From the NCBI GenBank assembly GCA_016744065.1, contig JADGFA010000018.1, positions 1 to 64,000 of the forward strand: DNA of 64,000 bases, given 5' to 3'. This DNA comes from Gammaproteobacteria bacterium. GTDB lineage: Bacteria > Pseudomonadota > Gammaproteobacteria > SZUA-229. Of the stretch, positions 17,915-27,284 are shown piece by piece; the stretch's first letter is position 1; each line of letters begins with the position of its first letter. The notes below the pieces were generated by a model. It had not been told where the DNA came from, made no database searches, and was given only the letters and a program-made list of their open reading frames with translations. The position numbers were made by a program, and so were the translations under genes.

Positions 17915-19513
17915 TTATTTTTCATTGACGTTTTCATCACTAGCAAGTTTTGCTTCTTTCTTTTTCTGTACCCGTTTCATAGCGGCTTCAATAGCTGATT
18001 TTTTAGGGTCAATTTCTGTTTCAGTGTCTTCTTTTTTTGCAGCCGTTTCGGCCATTTTTTTCTTTTCGAGCAGTTCTTTCTTTTTACGTAATTTTTCTGC
18101 ACGTTCTTTTTTTTCTTTGTCTAAACGTGCCTGTCTAAAATCATGGCGAACCCGCGCATGATCAGATTTAATTTTGTCACGTTCCTGATTCCATATTTCT
18201 GTTTTTGCAAAACGGTAATATTGCACCAGTGGAATCTGGCTGGGGCATACCTGTGCGCAGCAGCCACACTCAATACAGTCGAATAAATGGTAATCCTGTA
18301 TCAGGTCAAATTTTTTCGAACTGGCCATCCAGTAAAGTTGCTGCGGTAAAAGCTGTGCAGGGCAAACTGTTGCACAGGCACTACAACGAATGCAGGGCAT
18401 AGTAGCCGGTGCTTCTGCCTGAGTGTTCTCTACTAATATACAGTTGCTGCCTTTTATTACAGGTAAATGGTCTGTTTGTAGTGTAAAGCCCATCATGGGG
18501 CCGCCCATAATTAACTTGCTGGCATCCTCATGGTATCCACCGGATTGTTTGATTAGTTCAGATATAAGTGTGCCAATTAAGACTTCTATATTTTGTGGCT
18601 GTTGTACGCCATTGCCAGTAATAGTAACAATGCGGGAAATAAGGGGTTCACCAAGTACAATTGCTTTATGAACGGCTACAGCCGTGCCTACATTCTGGAC
18701 CAATAGCCCTATATCTGATGGGAAGCCATCACTGGGTACTTCTTTATGCGTGAGAACTTTAATTAACTGTTTTTCACCACCTGTTGGGTAAAGTGTAGGA
18801 ATGCACACAACTTCAATTGTATGTAGTGCTTTTTCTTTAATAACCGTTTTTATTGCTTGAATGGCTTCGGGCTTATTGTCTTCAATTGCAATCAGGCAGT
18901 GTGTGGCCGAGACGATATACTGAATAATGCTACAGCCAGAAATAAGCTCTTCTGCATATTCACGCATTAACATATCGTCGCAGCTAATATAGGGCTCACA
19001 CTCCACGCCATTAATAATTAGCGTTTCAATATGTGCTTTTGGGCCAGGGTTTACTTTAACTGAAGTAGGAAAAGCGGCCCCCCCTAGCCCTACGATACCT
19101 GCCTGACGAATCAACTGGCGTAGTTCGGACGGTGATTTTGTATTCGGATAAAGCGTGGGCTTGAGTTCAATCCATTCGTCTTCACCGTCGGATTCAATAA
19201 CGATGCAAAGTGTATTTAAACCTGAGGGGTGTGGTGTGGGAAATTCGCCAATTTCGACAACAGTACCCGAGGTAGGAGCATGAACAGGGGCGCTTATATA
19301 TTCAGAACTTTCGGTAACGGCTTGCCCTTTTAGCACCTTATCGCCCACTTTTACCAGTAATTGCCCTGCTTCACCAATATGTTGTTGTACGGGTAATACC
19401 AGGCGTTCAGGTAGACTGGCTTTAATAATAGGTGTGCGGGTCGACATTGCTTTATTGCTGTCGAGTTTTAAGCCACCGTGAAAGTGCCAGAGTTGTTGAG
19501 AGGATCGTGTCAT
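17915..19513 (-). CDS. rnfC: Rnf/Rsx complex subunit C (NADH-binding Fe-S protein)
   Basis: 532-residue peripheral subunit with a NuoF-like NADH/FMN domain (GLGGAAFPTSVKV, INGVECEPYI) and two [4Fe-4S] motifs (CIRCSACATVCP and CIECGCCAQVCP). The C-terminal 110 residues form a Lys/Glu/Ala-rich coiled-coil tail, short relative to the long repeat tail in Escherichia coli. The start ATG lacks a strong ribosome-binding sequence; the protein begins HFHGGLKLDSNK soon after, as the family does. It is 20 bases downstream of rnfB. Confidence 0.95.
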   Translation of the reverse strand: MTRSSQQLWHFHGGLKLDSNKAMSTRTPIIKASLPERLVLPVQQHIGEAGQLLVKVGDKVLKGQAVTESSEYISAPVHAPTSGTVVEIGEFPTPHPSGLNTLCIVIESDGEDEWIELKPTLYPNTKSPSELRQLIRQAGIVGLGGAAFPTSVKVNPGPKAHIETLIINGVECEPYISCDDMLMREYAEELISGCSIIQYIVSATHCLIAIEDNKPEAIQAIKTVIKEKALHTIEVVCIPTLYPTGGEKQLIKVLTHKEVPSDGFPSDIGLLVQNVGTAVAVHKAIVLGEPLISRIVTITGNGVQQPQNIEVLIGTLISELIKQSGGYHEDASKLIMGGPMMGFTLQTDHLPVIKGSNCILVENTQAEAPATMPCIRCSACATVCPAQLLPQQLYWMASSKKFDLIQDYHLFDCIECGCCAQVCPSQIPLVQYYRFAKTEIWNQERDKIKSDHARVRHDFRQARLDKEKKERAEKLRKKKELLEKKKMAETAAKKEDTETEIDPKKSAIEAAMKRVQKKKEAKLASDENVNEK

Positions 19514-19533
19514 GTTCAGATTAATTTTTAAGT

Positions 19534-20094
19534 TTATGCCTTAGGTGCGGTTTCAGTTGATGCAGGTAATGACCAACGCCAGGTATCCTGTTCAGGTTTT
19601 ACTGTTTTTATATGAATGCAATCAACCGGGCAGGGGGGGATGCATAAGTCGCAACCTGTGCATTCATTTTCAATAATGGTGTGCATTTGTTTGGCAGCAC
19701 CGAGTATGGCATCAACCGGGCAGGCCTGAATGCATAATGTGCATCCGATACAAATTTGTTCATCAATATAAACAACAGTTTTTTGAGGCTCATCTGCATG
19801 TTCTTCATCTAACGCTACAGGTTCAATGCCTAACAGATCAGACAGGGCAAGCATGGTGGCTTCACCACCAGGCGGGCATTGATTAATACCTGCTTCACCA
19901 CTGGTAATTGCCTCAGCATATGGTCGGCAGCCCGGGTAAGTGCATTGACCACATTGTGTCTGGGGCAGCAGGGCGTCGATTTTATCAACAATGGGATCAC
20001 CTTCCACATGAAATTTAACGGAGGTATAACCCAGTAATACTCCGAAGATAGTGGATATAACAGTCAGGGTGATAATAGCAACCAGTATTGACAT
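19534..20094 (-). CDS. rnfB: Rnf/Rsx complex subunit B (ferredoxin-like)
   Basis: 186-residue Fe-S subunit: an N-terminal membrane helix, then the four-cysteine [4Fe-4S] domain ([22 protein letters not shown]), then two ferredoxin-type motifs ([12 protein letters not shown] and [12 protein letters not shown]). It passes electrons between ferredoxin and the membrane subunits. It starts five bases after rnfA ends. Confidence 0.95.
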   Translation of the reverse strand: MSILVAIITLTVISTIFGVLLGYTSVKFHVEGDPIVDKIDALLPQTQCGQCTYPGCRPYAEAITSGEAGINQCPPGGEATMLALSDLLGIEPVALDEEHADEPQKTVVYIDEQICIGCTLCIQACPVDAILGAAKQMHTIIENECTGCDLCIPPCPVDCIHIKTVKPEQDTWRWSLPASTETAPKA

Positions 20095-20099
20095 TAAAG

Positions 20100-20678
20100 T
20101 TAATTTACCAGACCAATAAAGCCCATAAAGGCGAGTGACATAATACCTGCTGTGATCATGGCAATTGCAGTCCCCTGAAAAACTTCAGGCACATCAGCAG
20201 CAGCTATACGCTCACGTATACCCGAGAAAAGGATCAGCACCATTGAGAAGCCTACAGCCGCGCCAAAACCATAAAATACCGATTGAAGAAAACCATGTCC
20301 TTCCTGAGTGTTAAGTAAGGCGACGCCGAGTACAGCGCAATTTGTGGTGATCAGCGGCAGGAAAATCCCTAATACGTTATATAATACCGGGCTGGTTTTA
20401 TGTACCACCATTTCAGTAAACTGTACTACAACAGCAATAACCAGAATAAACATAATAGTGCGTAAGTAAATGATATCCAGAGGTACCAGAATATACTGGT
20501 TAACCAGATAACTACATATAGATGAAAGTGTGAGCACAAAAGTAGTCGCTAGTGCCATGCCTATAGCCGTTTCCAGTTTACGTGAAACACCCATAAATGG
20601 GCACAGGCCAAGAAATTTCACTAAAACGAAATTGTTAACCCATATAGTACTGATCAGAATTAATGCGTATTCAGTCAT
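20100..20678 (-). CDS. rnfA: Rnf/Rsx electron transport complex subunit A
   Basis: 192 residues with six membrane helices; landmarks are [18 protein letters not shown] and the internal [12 protein letters not shown]. It leads the operon rnfABCDGE-nth-DUF1841. The start is set by family length and by [21 protein letters not shown]. There is no strong Shine-Dalgarno sequence before it. Instead an 86-bp duplication of this gene's own 5' end places short ORFs upstream, whose stop codon overlaps this ATG (ATGA), so translation may depend on termination of the upstream ORF. Confidence 0.95.
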   Translation of the reverse strand: MTEYALILISTIWVNNFVLVKFLGLCPFMGVSRKLETAIGMALATTFVLTLSSICSYLVNQYILVPLDIIYLRTIMFILVIAVVVQFTEMVVHKTSPVLYNVLGIFLPLITTNCAVLGVALLNTQEGHGFLQSVFYGFGAAVGFSMVLILFSGIRERIAAADVPEVFQGTAIAMITAGIMSLAFMGFIGLVN

Positions 20679-20764
20679 GTGTTCAGGTACTTCACAGGCG
20701 TAAGCGTACTCTTTTGATCATTTGAGCAGGGAGTACTGATCAGAATTAATGCGTATTCAGTCAT
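20675..20764 (-). CDS. Upstream ORF 1 of rnfA (29 codons)
   Basis: Begins with the duplicated rnfA start ([11 protein letters not shown]), then continues with 18 unrelated residues ([10 protein letters not shown]...), and stops at a TGA that overlaps the rnfA ATG as ATGA. Created by the 86-bp duplication. Whether it is translated is unproven; the overlap is the arrangement that would couple termination to rnfA initiation. Confidence 0.35.
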   Translation of the reverse strand: MTEYALILISTPCSNDQKSTLTPVKYLNT

Positions 20765-20850
20765 GTGTTCAGGTATTTCACAGGCGTAGGCGTACTCTCT
20801 TGATTATTTGAGCAGGGAGTACTGATTAGAATTAATGCGTATTCAGTCAT
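20761..20850 (-). CDS. Upstream ORF 2 of rnfA (29 codons)
   Basis: Same design as the ORF after it: it starts [11 protein letters not shown], carries substitutions N, E and P in its tail, and ends in a TGA overlapping the start of the next short ORF. The frame has stayed open despite several base changes between copies, though the copies may simply be young. Confidence 0.3.
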   Translation of the reverse strand: MTEYALILISTPCSNNQESTPTPVKYLNT

Positions 20851-20867
20851 GTGTTCAGGTATTTCAT

Positions 20868-21233
20868 CGTAATTAAATGTGTTTTTCTGACCTTAAAGGT
20901 CAGGTGCATAGATTAAAATTAGCATATATTGTTATTTATGCAGGTATCAGTTATGCCATAGAGATAAGAGTTTACCTTAATACACTGATCTTGGGGGCTG
21001 ATAAATATAAATATAGGGAAAATCTTATATAACAGGGTATAAGTCAGAGCCTGTATCTCCCTGGTTTAAGGTTAAATTAGTGGATAAAAGGCCTTGCCTT
21101 TAATAGTAAAAGCATGCGTTAATTAGCCTCTTTCCCGCTAAATGGTGCTTTTGTAGTTACGGTGCCAGTTCCTTGGAAATGCTTAGAGTCGGGTCAAACA
21201 TTTTAAATTAGCGTGGAAATCCGTAATGTTCGG
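20868..21233. other. Gene-free segment upstream of an orphan terminator
   Basis: About 370 bases with no supported ORF on either strand, between the rnfA triplication and a strong plus-strand terminator. The minus-strand part must hold the rnf promoter. The plus-strand terminator at its right end has no upstream plus-strand gene, so a short plus-strand RNA is possible. I compared it by eye with 6S, tmRNA, SRP and RNase P landmarks and saw no match. Confidence 0.4.
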
Positions 21234-21258
21234 AGCCGGCCTAAAGCCGGCTTTTTTT
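21234..21258 (+). terminator. Orphan plus-strand intrinsic terminator
   Basis: AGCCGGC, loop CTAAA, GCCGGCT, then a run of T: a perfect 7-bp GC-rich stem with a U-tract only in the plus direction. Neither flanking gene is on the plus strand, so it would end an unannotated transcript. Confidence 0.75.
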
Positions 21259-21353
21259 ATGTATGTAATATGTTTATTATTGCATTACATTTTATTTGCA
21301 GCCTGTTTCCTGTCTTATCAAGTTTCAGGCGAGTGTATTATTTCCTGGCCTGA

Positions 21354-22286
21354 TTATTGTGTGTGTGTTTTACAGAACTTAGGTCTGAATTCTTCTTTAA
21401 GTGTTCCTTTCAGGCAATTCCAGACGATTCTTCCTTTTAAAGTATTAGGGGTGAAAATGAGTGTCTGTTTTCCCCCCTCCAGCACTTCTGCCCGTAGAAC
21501 AACAGTAATAACTGCGTCTTTCCCGAGGGTGACTGACTCTAGCGTCTGGTTGCTGATTTGTTTATCCAGTCCCGCATCAATATTTTGATTGGGCCAAAAA
21601 TTTGTTTTAAGAATAAACTCAGTTACCGTATTACGGGTATCAAATGCGAGCTGGAGGTCTTTTTCAATTTTTAGACGCTTGGCGTACTGTTGATAAAAAG
21701 GATAGGCAATACCAATGCCAATTACTAATATAATAATTAATAAAGCCATTTTTTTTAATATAGTTCTGGTTTTGTTGGCTCTTAGTTCTTCAGGGTCATA
21801 ACCACAATGTTTACAGATTGAATTTGTACTTGCGCGAACCGTGCCACACTCGGGGCAAAAATTGGCTGAGTCAATGTTTTCAATAACTTCATGTGCACTG
21901 TTTGGAGTGGTTGATTTTGTTTTTGGTCCTTCGGTAAGGCTCAGGTTTACATGCTCATGATGTAGCGGTGTTATTTCAGGTTGAGTGATATCTGTTAACG
22001 GTTTCACCTGCGTTGATGTTTCTATTTCTTCAATTGTAGGTAATGCGCTTTCTTCGACGTCGTCTTCTATTATGTCTATACGGCAATTTACACCTGCTGC
22101 ACTGATTGCTTTATGGAATTTTTCAGCTGTTGCTTTATCTGTTTGTTTTTTTATTATGAATGATTTTTTCTGTAGAATTTGCTGTGCTTTTTCAGCAGAG
22201 ATTTTAAACAGTTTAGCCAGTTGGGATGAGGCGGATTCAGATGCCTGTGTATGAAGAATGGTTACATTGTATTTTTCATTGTCCAT
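21354..22286 (-). CDS. Chimeric protein: L7/L12-like domain, zinc ribbon, TM helix, pilin-like domain
   Basis: 310 residues. The first 75 (YNVTILHTQ, ISAEKAQQILQKKSFIIKK, AEKFHKAISAAGVNCRI) resemble the C-terminal fold of ribosomal protein L7/L12. A zinc ribbon follows (FCPECGTVRASTNSICKHCGYD, about 143-164), then one TM helix (about 178-196). A C-terminal domain resembles type IV pilin-like proteins: a helix after the TM, then DKQISNQTLESVTLGKDAVITVVL and IVWNCLKGTLKEEFRPKFC with a terminal cysteine pair. There is no N-terminal prepilin peptidase site, so it should stay in the membrane with the pilin-like part outside. It is alone on its strand, downstream of purD. Domain labels are by pattern; function unknown. 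Confidence 0.65.
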   Translation of the reverse strand: MDNEKYNVTILHTQASESASSQLAKLFKISAEKAQQILQKKSFIIKKQTDKATAEKFHKAISAAGVNCRIDIIEDDVEESALPTIEEIETSTQVKPLTDITQPEITPLHHEHVNLSLTEGPKTKSTTPNSAHEVIENIDSANFCPECGTVRASTNSICKHCGYDPEELRANKTRTILKKMALLIIILVIGIGIAYPFYQQYAKRLKIEKDLQLAFDTRNTVTEFILKTNFWPNQNIDAGLDKQISNQTLESVTLGKDAVITVVLRAEVLEGGKQTLIFTPNTLKGRIVWNCLKGTLKEEFRPKFCKTHTQ

Positions 22287-22399
22287 TTGCTATATCTTCT
22301 CAATTTGGATGCTTGTTAAGCACGTTCTCTTGCCTGAGGGCAGAGCGCAGGAAAGTTGCGTTCTGCCTTTAAATAGAGATGTTTTAAGTCTGAGAGTAA

Positions 22400-23668
22400 T
22401 TAAATCGCTTTAAACCCGATATCCTTACGGTAATATACTTTATTCCAGTGTATTTTTTCAACAATTTCATAAGCTGTTTTTTGTGCTTCGGCTACGGTAT
22501 TGCCCATGCCGCAAGCGCATAGTACTCGGCCACCATTGGTTACCGTTTTACCGTTTTTGATTGCAGAGCCCGCATGAAAGACTTTTGATTTATGTGTGTC
22601 CAGACCTTCCAGGCCGCTAATGACATCACCTTTATTATAGCTACCAGGGTAACCGCCTGCCGCAAGCACAACACCGAGTGCGTATTGTGTATCCCACAGA
22701 GTGGTTTGCTGGTCCAGTTTCCCATCAACTGCTGCCAGACATAGTTCGACCAGATCGGATTGAAGGCGCATCATAATAGGCTGGGTTTCAGGGTCTCCAA
22801 AACGGACATTGTATTCCAGGACTTTGGGCTTACCATTTTCGATCATTAAGCCCGCGTATAAAAAACCACTAAAAGGGTAGCCTTCGTTTGCCATACCATC
22901 AACGGTGGGGCGAATGACTTCATCGATAACATTTTGATGAATTTCATCGGTTACCAGAGGTGCTGGAGAATAAGCACCCATACCGCCTGTATTGGGGCCT
23001 GTATCGCCTTCGTCACGTGCTTTATGATCCTGAGACGTTGCCATAGGCAGTATGTTTTTGCCGTCAATCATGCAAATGAAGCTGGCTTCCTCACCACTTA
23101 AAAATTCTTCGATAACAACCCGTGCGCCAGCATCACCAAAGCTATTACCTGAGAGCATGTCTTTTACGGCATCAATTGCTTCGTCTTCTGTTTGAGCAAG
23201 AATGACGCCTTTGCCTGCAGCGAGGCCATCGGCTTTAATAACAATTGGTGCGCCCTGTTGCTTGATATAGGTGATGGCTTTAGCTTCATCGGTGAAATTG
23301 CCGTAAGCAGCGGTGGGGATATTATTACGCGCAAGAAAATCTTTGGTAAACGCTTTTGAACCCTCCAGTTGCGCGGCACCGCGAGTTGGGCCAAATATTT
23401 TTAAACCGGCAGCTTGAAATATATCAACTACACCATTTACCAGAGGTGCTTCTGGGCCAACAATTGTTAATGTCACTTCATTTTGCAAAGCAAACTTTTT
23501 CAGCTCATCAATGTCTTCAGCATTAATATCTATATTTTTAACTTTGTTTTCATGGGCTGTACCCGCATTACCCGGTGCAACAAAAACATTTTTAACGTCT
23601 TCAGATTGAGCTGCCTTCCAGGCCAGAGCATGTTCGCGGCCACCGCCGCCTATGATAAGAATATTCAT
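22400..23668 (-). CDS. purD: Phosphoribosylamine-glycine ligase
   Basis: Second step of purine synthesis: joins glycine to phosphoribosylamine with ATP. ATP-grasp enzyme of about 422 residues. The N-terminal MNILIIGGGGREHALAWK fixes the start at 23668 with AGG upstream; an ATG 24 bases earlier has no ribosome-binding sequence. Further motifs are VVIKADGLAAGKGV and FGDPETQPIMMRL. It follows purH after about 120 bases, the usual gammaproteobacterial purHD pair. Confidence 0.96.
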   Translation of the reverse strand: MNILIIGGGGREHALAWKAAQSEDVKNVFVAPGNAGTAHENKVKNIDINAEDIDELKKFALQNEVTLTIVGPEAPLVNGVVDIFQAAGLKIFGPTRGAAQLEGSKAFTKDFLARNNIPTAAYGNFTDEAKAITYIKQQGAPIVIKADGLAAGKGVILAQTEDEAIDAVKDMLSGNSFGDAGARVVIEEFLSGEEASFICMIDGKNILPMATSQDHKARDEGDTGPNTGGMGAYSPAPLVTDEIHQNVIDEVIRPTVDGMANEGYPFSGFLYAGLMIENGKPKVLEYNVRFGDPETQPIMMRLQSDLVELCLAAVDGKLDQQTTLWDTQYALGVVLAAGGYPGSYNKGDVISGLEGLDTHKSKVFHAGSAIKNGKTVTNGGRVLCACGMGNTVAEAQKTAYEIVEKIHWNKVYYRKDIGFKAI

Positions 23669-23786
23669 TGTTTGACCTGTTTTTATTGCCATAGAGATAT
23701 AGGGAAAGAGAAGTAAATTACTTTATTATGCCGTGACGCTAATAATTAAAAAATTCTATGTTCCCCATGCTTTTGCGGTAAATGTT

Positions 23787-25355
23787 TTAATGTTTAAAAT
23801 GACGCATGCTGGTAAATACCATTGCCATGCCATGTTCATTTGCTGCTGCAATGGTCTCATCATCACGCATTGAGCCACCTGGCTGGATTACCGCTGTAAT
23901 ACCGGCTTCATGTGCTGCGTCAATACCATCACGAAAAGGGAAGAAGGCATCGGATGCCATTACAGAGCCCTTAACCTGAAGGTTTTCATCAGCTGCTTTT
24001 ATACCAGCAATTTTTGCAGAATAAACGCGACTCATCTGGCCTGCACCCACACCAATTGTCATCTGGTTCTGTACGTAAACGATGGCATTTGACTTAACAA
24101 ACTTGGCAACCTTCCAGGCAAATAATAAATCGCGTAGCTGATCTTCTGTAGGTTGTTTTTCAGTAACCACCTGAAGGTCACTTATGTCCACCATGCCAAG
24201 ATCGCGATCCTGCACGAGTAAACCGCCGTTGATGCGTTTGAAATCAAGAGAAGGAACAGGTTTATCCCACTGGCCGCATTCTAAAACACGTACATTTTTC
24301 TTTTCGGTTAATACGGCTTTTGCCGTGTCACTTACTGACGGAGCAATAATAACTTCAACAAACTGGCGTTTTATTATTTCAGTTGCAAGGTCTTCTTCCA
24401 GCGTTCGGTTGAAAGCGATGATACCGCCAAAAGCCGAAGTTGGGTCTGTTTTATAAGCAGACTCATATGCGGCCATGGCATTATCGGCAATCGCTACACC
24501 GCAGGGATTTGCATGTTTTACGATAACACAGGCTGGTTCAGAGAATGATTTAACGCATTCAAGAGCTGCATCCGTATCGGCAACGTTATTGTATGAGAGC
24601 GCTTTACCCTGTACCTGGGATGCACTGGCCACGGAAACTTCAGTTGGGCTAGATTCTTTATAGAAAGCAGCCTGTTGATGTGGGTTTTCACCGTAGCGCA
24701 TTTCCTGGACTTTATCGAACTGCATATTAATAGTGCGAGGGAAGTTTGATTTGCTACCGTCTGCATTGATAGTGCCAAGATAATTTGCAATAGCACCATC
24801 ATAATTAGACGTGTGTTCAAAAGCTTTAACGGCGAGGTCAAATCGTGTCGCCTGACAGATACCCCCCGTTCTGACTTCCTCAATAACTCGAGAGTAATCC
24901 GATGGGTCCACTACAATGGTAACAAAAGCATGATTCTTTGCGGTTGAACGAACCATAGTAGGGCCACCGATATCGATATTCTCAATTGCATCTTCAAGGC
25001 TGCAATCGGGGTTAGCGATAGTGGCTTCAAACGGATACAGGTTAACGACAACCAGATCAATAGGTGCAATATCATTGGCCTGCATAACATCATCATCTAT
25101 ACCGCGACGGCCTAAGATACCACCGTGGATTTTAGGGTGCAGAGTTTTAACACGGCCATCCATCATTTCAGGGAATCCCGTGTGTTGAGAGACTTCGGTA
25201 ACGGGTAGATTATTATCAGCCAGTAATTTAGCTGTTCCGCCGGTAGAAAGAATTTCAATTCCAGCATCAATAAGAGCCTGAGCAAGTTCTATTATGCCCG
25301 TTTTATCTGAAACGCTCATCAGAGCCCGTTTTACCGGGCGGATATCATTACTCAT
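23787..25355 (-). CDS. purH: Bifunctional AICAR transformylase/IMP cyclohydrolase
   Basis: Last two steps of IMP synthesis. 522 residues. The N-terminal IMP cyclohydrolase domain has a methylglyoxal-synthase-like fold ([43 protein letters not shown]). The C-terminal transformylase domain has [10 protein letters not shown] and [12 protein letters not shown], and the protein ends MRHFKH. It precedes purD. The 317-base spacer before it (after fis) contains a long hairpin at 25521-25551 and otherwise nothing I can identify. Confidence 0.97.
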   Translation of the reverse strand: MSNDIRPVKRALMSVSDKTGIIELAQALIDAGIEILSTGGTAKLLADNNLPVTEVSQHTGFPEMMDGRVKTLHPKIHGGILGRRGIDDDVMQANDIAPIDLVVVNLYPFEATIANPDCSLEDAIENIDIGGPTMVRSTAKNHAFVTIVVDPSDYSRVIEEVRTGGICQATRFDLAVKAFEHTSNYDGAIANYLGTINADGSKSNFPRTINMQFDKVQEMRYGENPHQQAAFYKESSPTEVSVASASQVQGKALSYNNVADTDAALECVKSFSEPACVIVKHANPCGVAIADNAMAAYESAYKTDPTSAFGGIIAFNRTLEEDLATEIIKRQFVEVIIAPSVSDTAKAVLTEKKNVRVLECGQWDKPVPSLDFKRINGGLLVQDRDLGMVDISDLQVVTEKQPTEDQLRDLLFAWKVAKFVKSNAIVYVQNQMTIGVGAGQMSRVYSAKIAGIKAADENLQVKGSVMASDAFFPFRDGIDAAHEAGITAVIQPGGSMRDDETIAAANEHGMAMVFTSMRHFKH

Positions 25356-25520
25356 AGCTTCTGTAACCCATAATATGCAATCTAAGGGTGCGAATTATAA
25401 ACTAATTAGTGGGGAGCCAGAAGGCTCAGTCGAATATTTATAGGTATTTGAAATGCCAGGTTATCTGAATTTATTATCAGGCTAAAAAATGATAATGCCA
25501 CATAAAAATGCTACTGAGAA

Positions 25521-25551
25521 TTAATAAACCCACATGAAGTGGATTTATTAA
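25521..25551 (-). terminator. Hairpin between fis and purH
   Basis: A 13-bp stem around loop ATGAA (plus strand) or TTCAT (minus strand). On the minus-strand RNA all 13 positions pair, one of them as U-G; on the plus strand the same position is a C-A mismatch. That favours a minus-strand role as a 3' end or attenuator for dusB-fis. It lacks a U-tract. Confidence 0.5.
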
Positions 25552-25672
25552 ATAGTTATACTGATTAATGAGGGGGATGCGCCAGTTGCCTGTCTGTTTA
25601 TTTTTTAAAACGTATTTTTTCTCTGTGTGTACATCGTTTCAGTGGCAAGCGGGTATCTTCGTTAAGTTTGTG

Positions 25673-25966
25673 TTATTTAATCAGCTTATAGGTTTTAAGT
25701 TTTTTGCGTAGCGTGCCACGGTTTATACCCAGGCACTCAGCCGCCTTTGACTGGTTGCCATCCACGTATTGCATAATGAGTTCCAGTAATGGTTCTTCTA
25801 CCTGTTGTATTACCAGGTCATAAATATTGCCTGGGTTTTCGCCATCCAGATCATCGAGAAACTGTTTTAGTGATGAACGTATAATTACATTAAGCGCTGA
25901 GCTTTGGTCATCATTTTGCATATCATTTTGGGTATTATGTAAATTTATAACATTGCTATTATTCAT
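25673..25966 (-). CDS. fis: Nucleoid-associated DNA-binding protein Fis
   Basis: 97-residue global regulator that bends DNA and controls rRNA and growth-phase genes. The C-terminal helix-turn-helix QSKAAECLGINRGTLRKKLKTYKL is near identical to the family. The start overlaps the dusB stop as ATGA, the conserved dusB-fis arrangement. Confidence 0.96.
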   Translation of the reverse strand: MNNSNVINLHNTQNDMQNDDQSSALNVIIRSSLKQFLDDLDGENPGNIYDLVIQQVEEPLLELIMQYVDGNQSKAAECLGINRGTLRKKLKTYKLIK

Positions 25967-26988
25967 GCTGCAATTGGCCTGTTTATTGTTTTTGTTTTAA
26001 AAGGGATATCATTCAAGTTATTAAAAAAATTAATAACTTCATTTAATTGTTGTGGTGCATCTTTAAAGCGATTGATGTGTTTGCGAAATGCAGCCTGCTG
26101 GTTATCATTAATGAATGCACATTTCTGTGTGTACCAGTTGATATGCTTACGTGCAATCTGTACGCCCCGTTGTTCGCCATAAAAACGATAGAGGTCAGTC
26201 AGGTGGCCTTCTATTAGTTGGATAACTTCCTGTTGATCCGGTGAGGGTAATGGATCTTCGTTTTTTAAATAGTGATTAATTTCACGAAATATCCAGGGAT
26301 TTCCCTGAGCACCGCGTCCGATCATAATGGCATCAGCACCGGTTAGTTGCATTACCTGTCGAGCTTTATCTGCTGAAGTGATATCACCATTTGCTACCAG
26401 GGGTATTTTTATAAGTTGTTTAATCCGGGATATTGTTTCGTATTCAGCCTCACCCCTGTAGGCATCGGCTCGTGTGCGGCCATGTATGCTTAGCATTTGA
26501 ATGCCGTTGTCTTCTGCTATATGGGCAATAGTGGGGGCATTTTTATTTTCATGGTCCCAGCCAGTACGTATTTTTAAGGTAACCGGTACATCTACTGCGG
26601 CGGCGACAGCCTGTAAAATAGCGGCTACGCGTTTTTCATCTTTCATTAATGCGGAGCCAGCGGCAACATTACATACTTTTTTGGCAGGGCAGCCCATATT
26701 GATATCAATTATATGGGCACCCTGAGAAACATTAAACTGGGCGGCATTCGCCATTTTAACCGGATCAGTACCTGCAATTTGCACACTGACGGGGCCAACT
26801 TCTCCCTGAAGATCCATGCGTAATCGTGTTTTATGGCTATTGCGTAAATGTGGTTCAGAGGTCACCATTTCAGACACGACAAGTCCAGCACCCATCTTAC
26901 GACAGAGTTGTCGGAAGGGTTTATCGGTTATGCCCGCCATAGGGGCGAGAAAAACAGGGGATGTCAGTGTATAAGGGCCAAGTTGCAT
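25963..26988 (-). CDS. dusB: tRNA-dihydrouridine synthase B
   Basis: FMN enzyme that reduces uridines in the tRNA D-loop. 341 residues with the TIM barrel start VFLAPMAGITDKPFRQLCR, the catalytic cysteine in NMGCPAKKVCN, RTGWDHEN, and the FMN phosphate site MIGRGAQGNPWIF. It overlaps fis by four bases. The 296-base spacer upstream lies between it and the end of fnr. Confidence 0.96.
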   Translation of the reverse strand: MQLGPYTLTSPVFLAPMAGITDKPFRQLCRKMGAGLVVSEMVTSEPHLRNSHKTRLRMDLQGEVGPVSVQIAGTDPVKMANAAQFNVSQGAHIIDINMGCPAKKVCNVAAGSALMKDEKRVAAILQAVAAAVDVPVTLKIRTGWDHENKNAPTIAHIAEDNGIQMLSIHGRTRADAYRGEAEYETISRIKQLIKIPLVANGDITSADKARQVMQLTGADAIMIGRGAQGNPWIFREINHYLKNEDPLPSPDQQEVIQLIEGHLTDLYRFYGEQRGVQIARKHINWYTQKCAFINDNQQAAFRKHINRFKDAPQQLNEVINFFNNLNDIPFKTKTINRPIAA

Positions 26989-27162
26989 TTAGTTATCCAG
27001 TTCCGTGGACGACTAATATTACCCTCATAAACAAGGATAAAAAATAAATATATTTACTTTTTTTTCATAAAAAAGGCTTGCTTTTTAAGGTGTTTAAAAA
27101 AATCAAATACTTGGGTGAGGTTGTTATGAGACTAAAGTTGCAGTTCAGGTATTGGGTGTTTG

Positions 27163-27206
27163 TTCAGGTAGCTTTTTTTCAGGGTATTAAAAAGGCTTTA
27201 CCTGAA
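27163..27206. repeat. Inverted repeat between fnr and dusB
   Basis: TTCAGGTA (27163-27170) is inverted as TACCTGAA (27199-27206), with further CTTTTT/AAAAAG pairing inside. It could serve as the fnr 3' hairpin or a site upstream of dusB; the sequence does not decide between these. Confidence 0.4.
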
Positions 27207-27284
27207 GATTCGGTAGAATAAAAACGGATTTTTAGTTTGTTGTTATTTTGAACGTGGTTTATATTTTAAAAGTGACTCCCCGTC

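Larger units (their letters stand above)
20647..20867 (-). repeat. 86-bp tandem triplication of the rnfA 5' end
   Basis: Copy 1 (20647-20732) spans the first ten codons of rnfA plus its upstream DNA. Copy 2 (20733-20818) repeats it with a few substitutions. Copy 3 (from 20819) is partial and stops near 20867. The period is exactly 86 at both junctions. Each copy carries the rnfA start codon and first eleven codons, then diverges in frame into a short ORF ending at the next start. Confidence 0.92.

Noticed and set aside
15409-20678. Rnf as a nitrogen-fixation module
   Set aside because: No nif gene nearby; the order with nth is the general housekeeping arrangement.
20647-20867. Insertion sequence or attachment-site duplication
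   Set aside because: No transposase, integrase or terminal inverted repeats; it is a simple tandem duplication of local sequence.
21226-21588. 120-codon plus-strand ORF after the orphan terminator
   Set aside because: Starts inside the terminator hairpin and runs antisense over the chimeric pilin-like gene.
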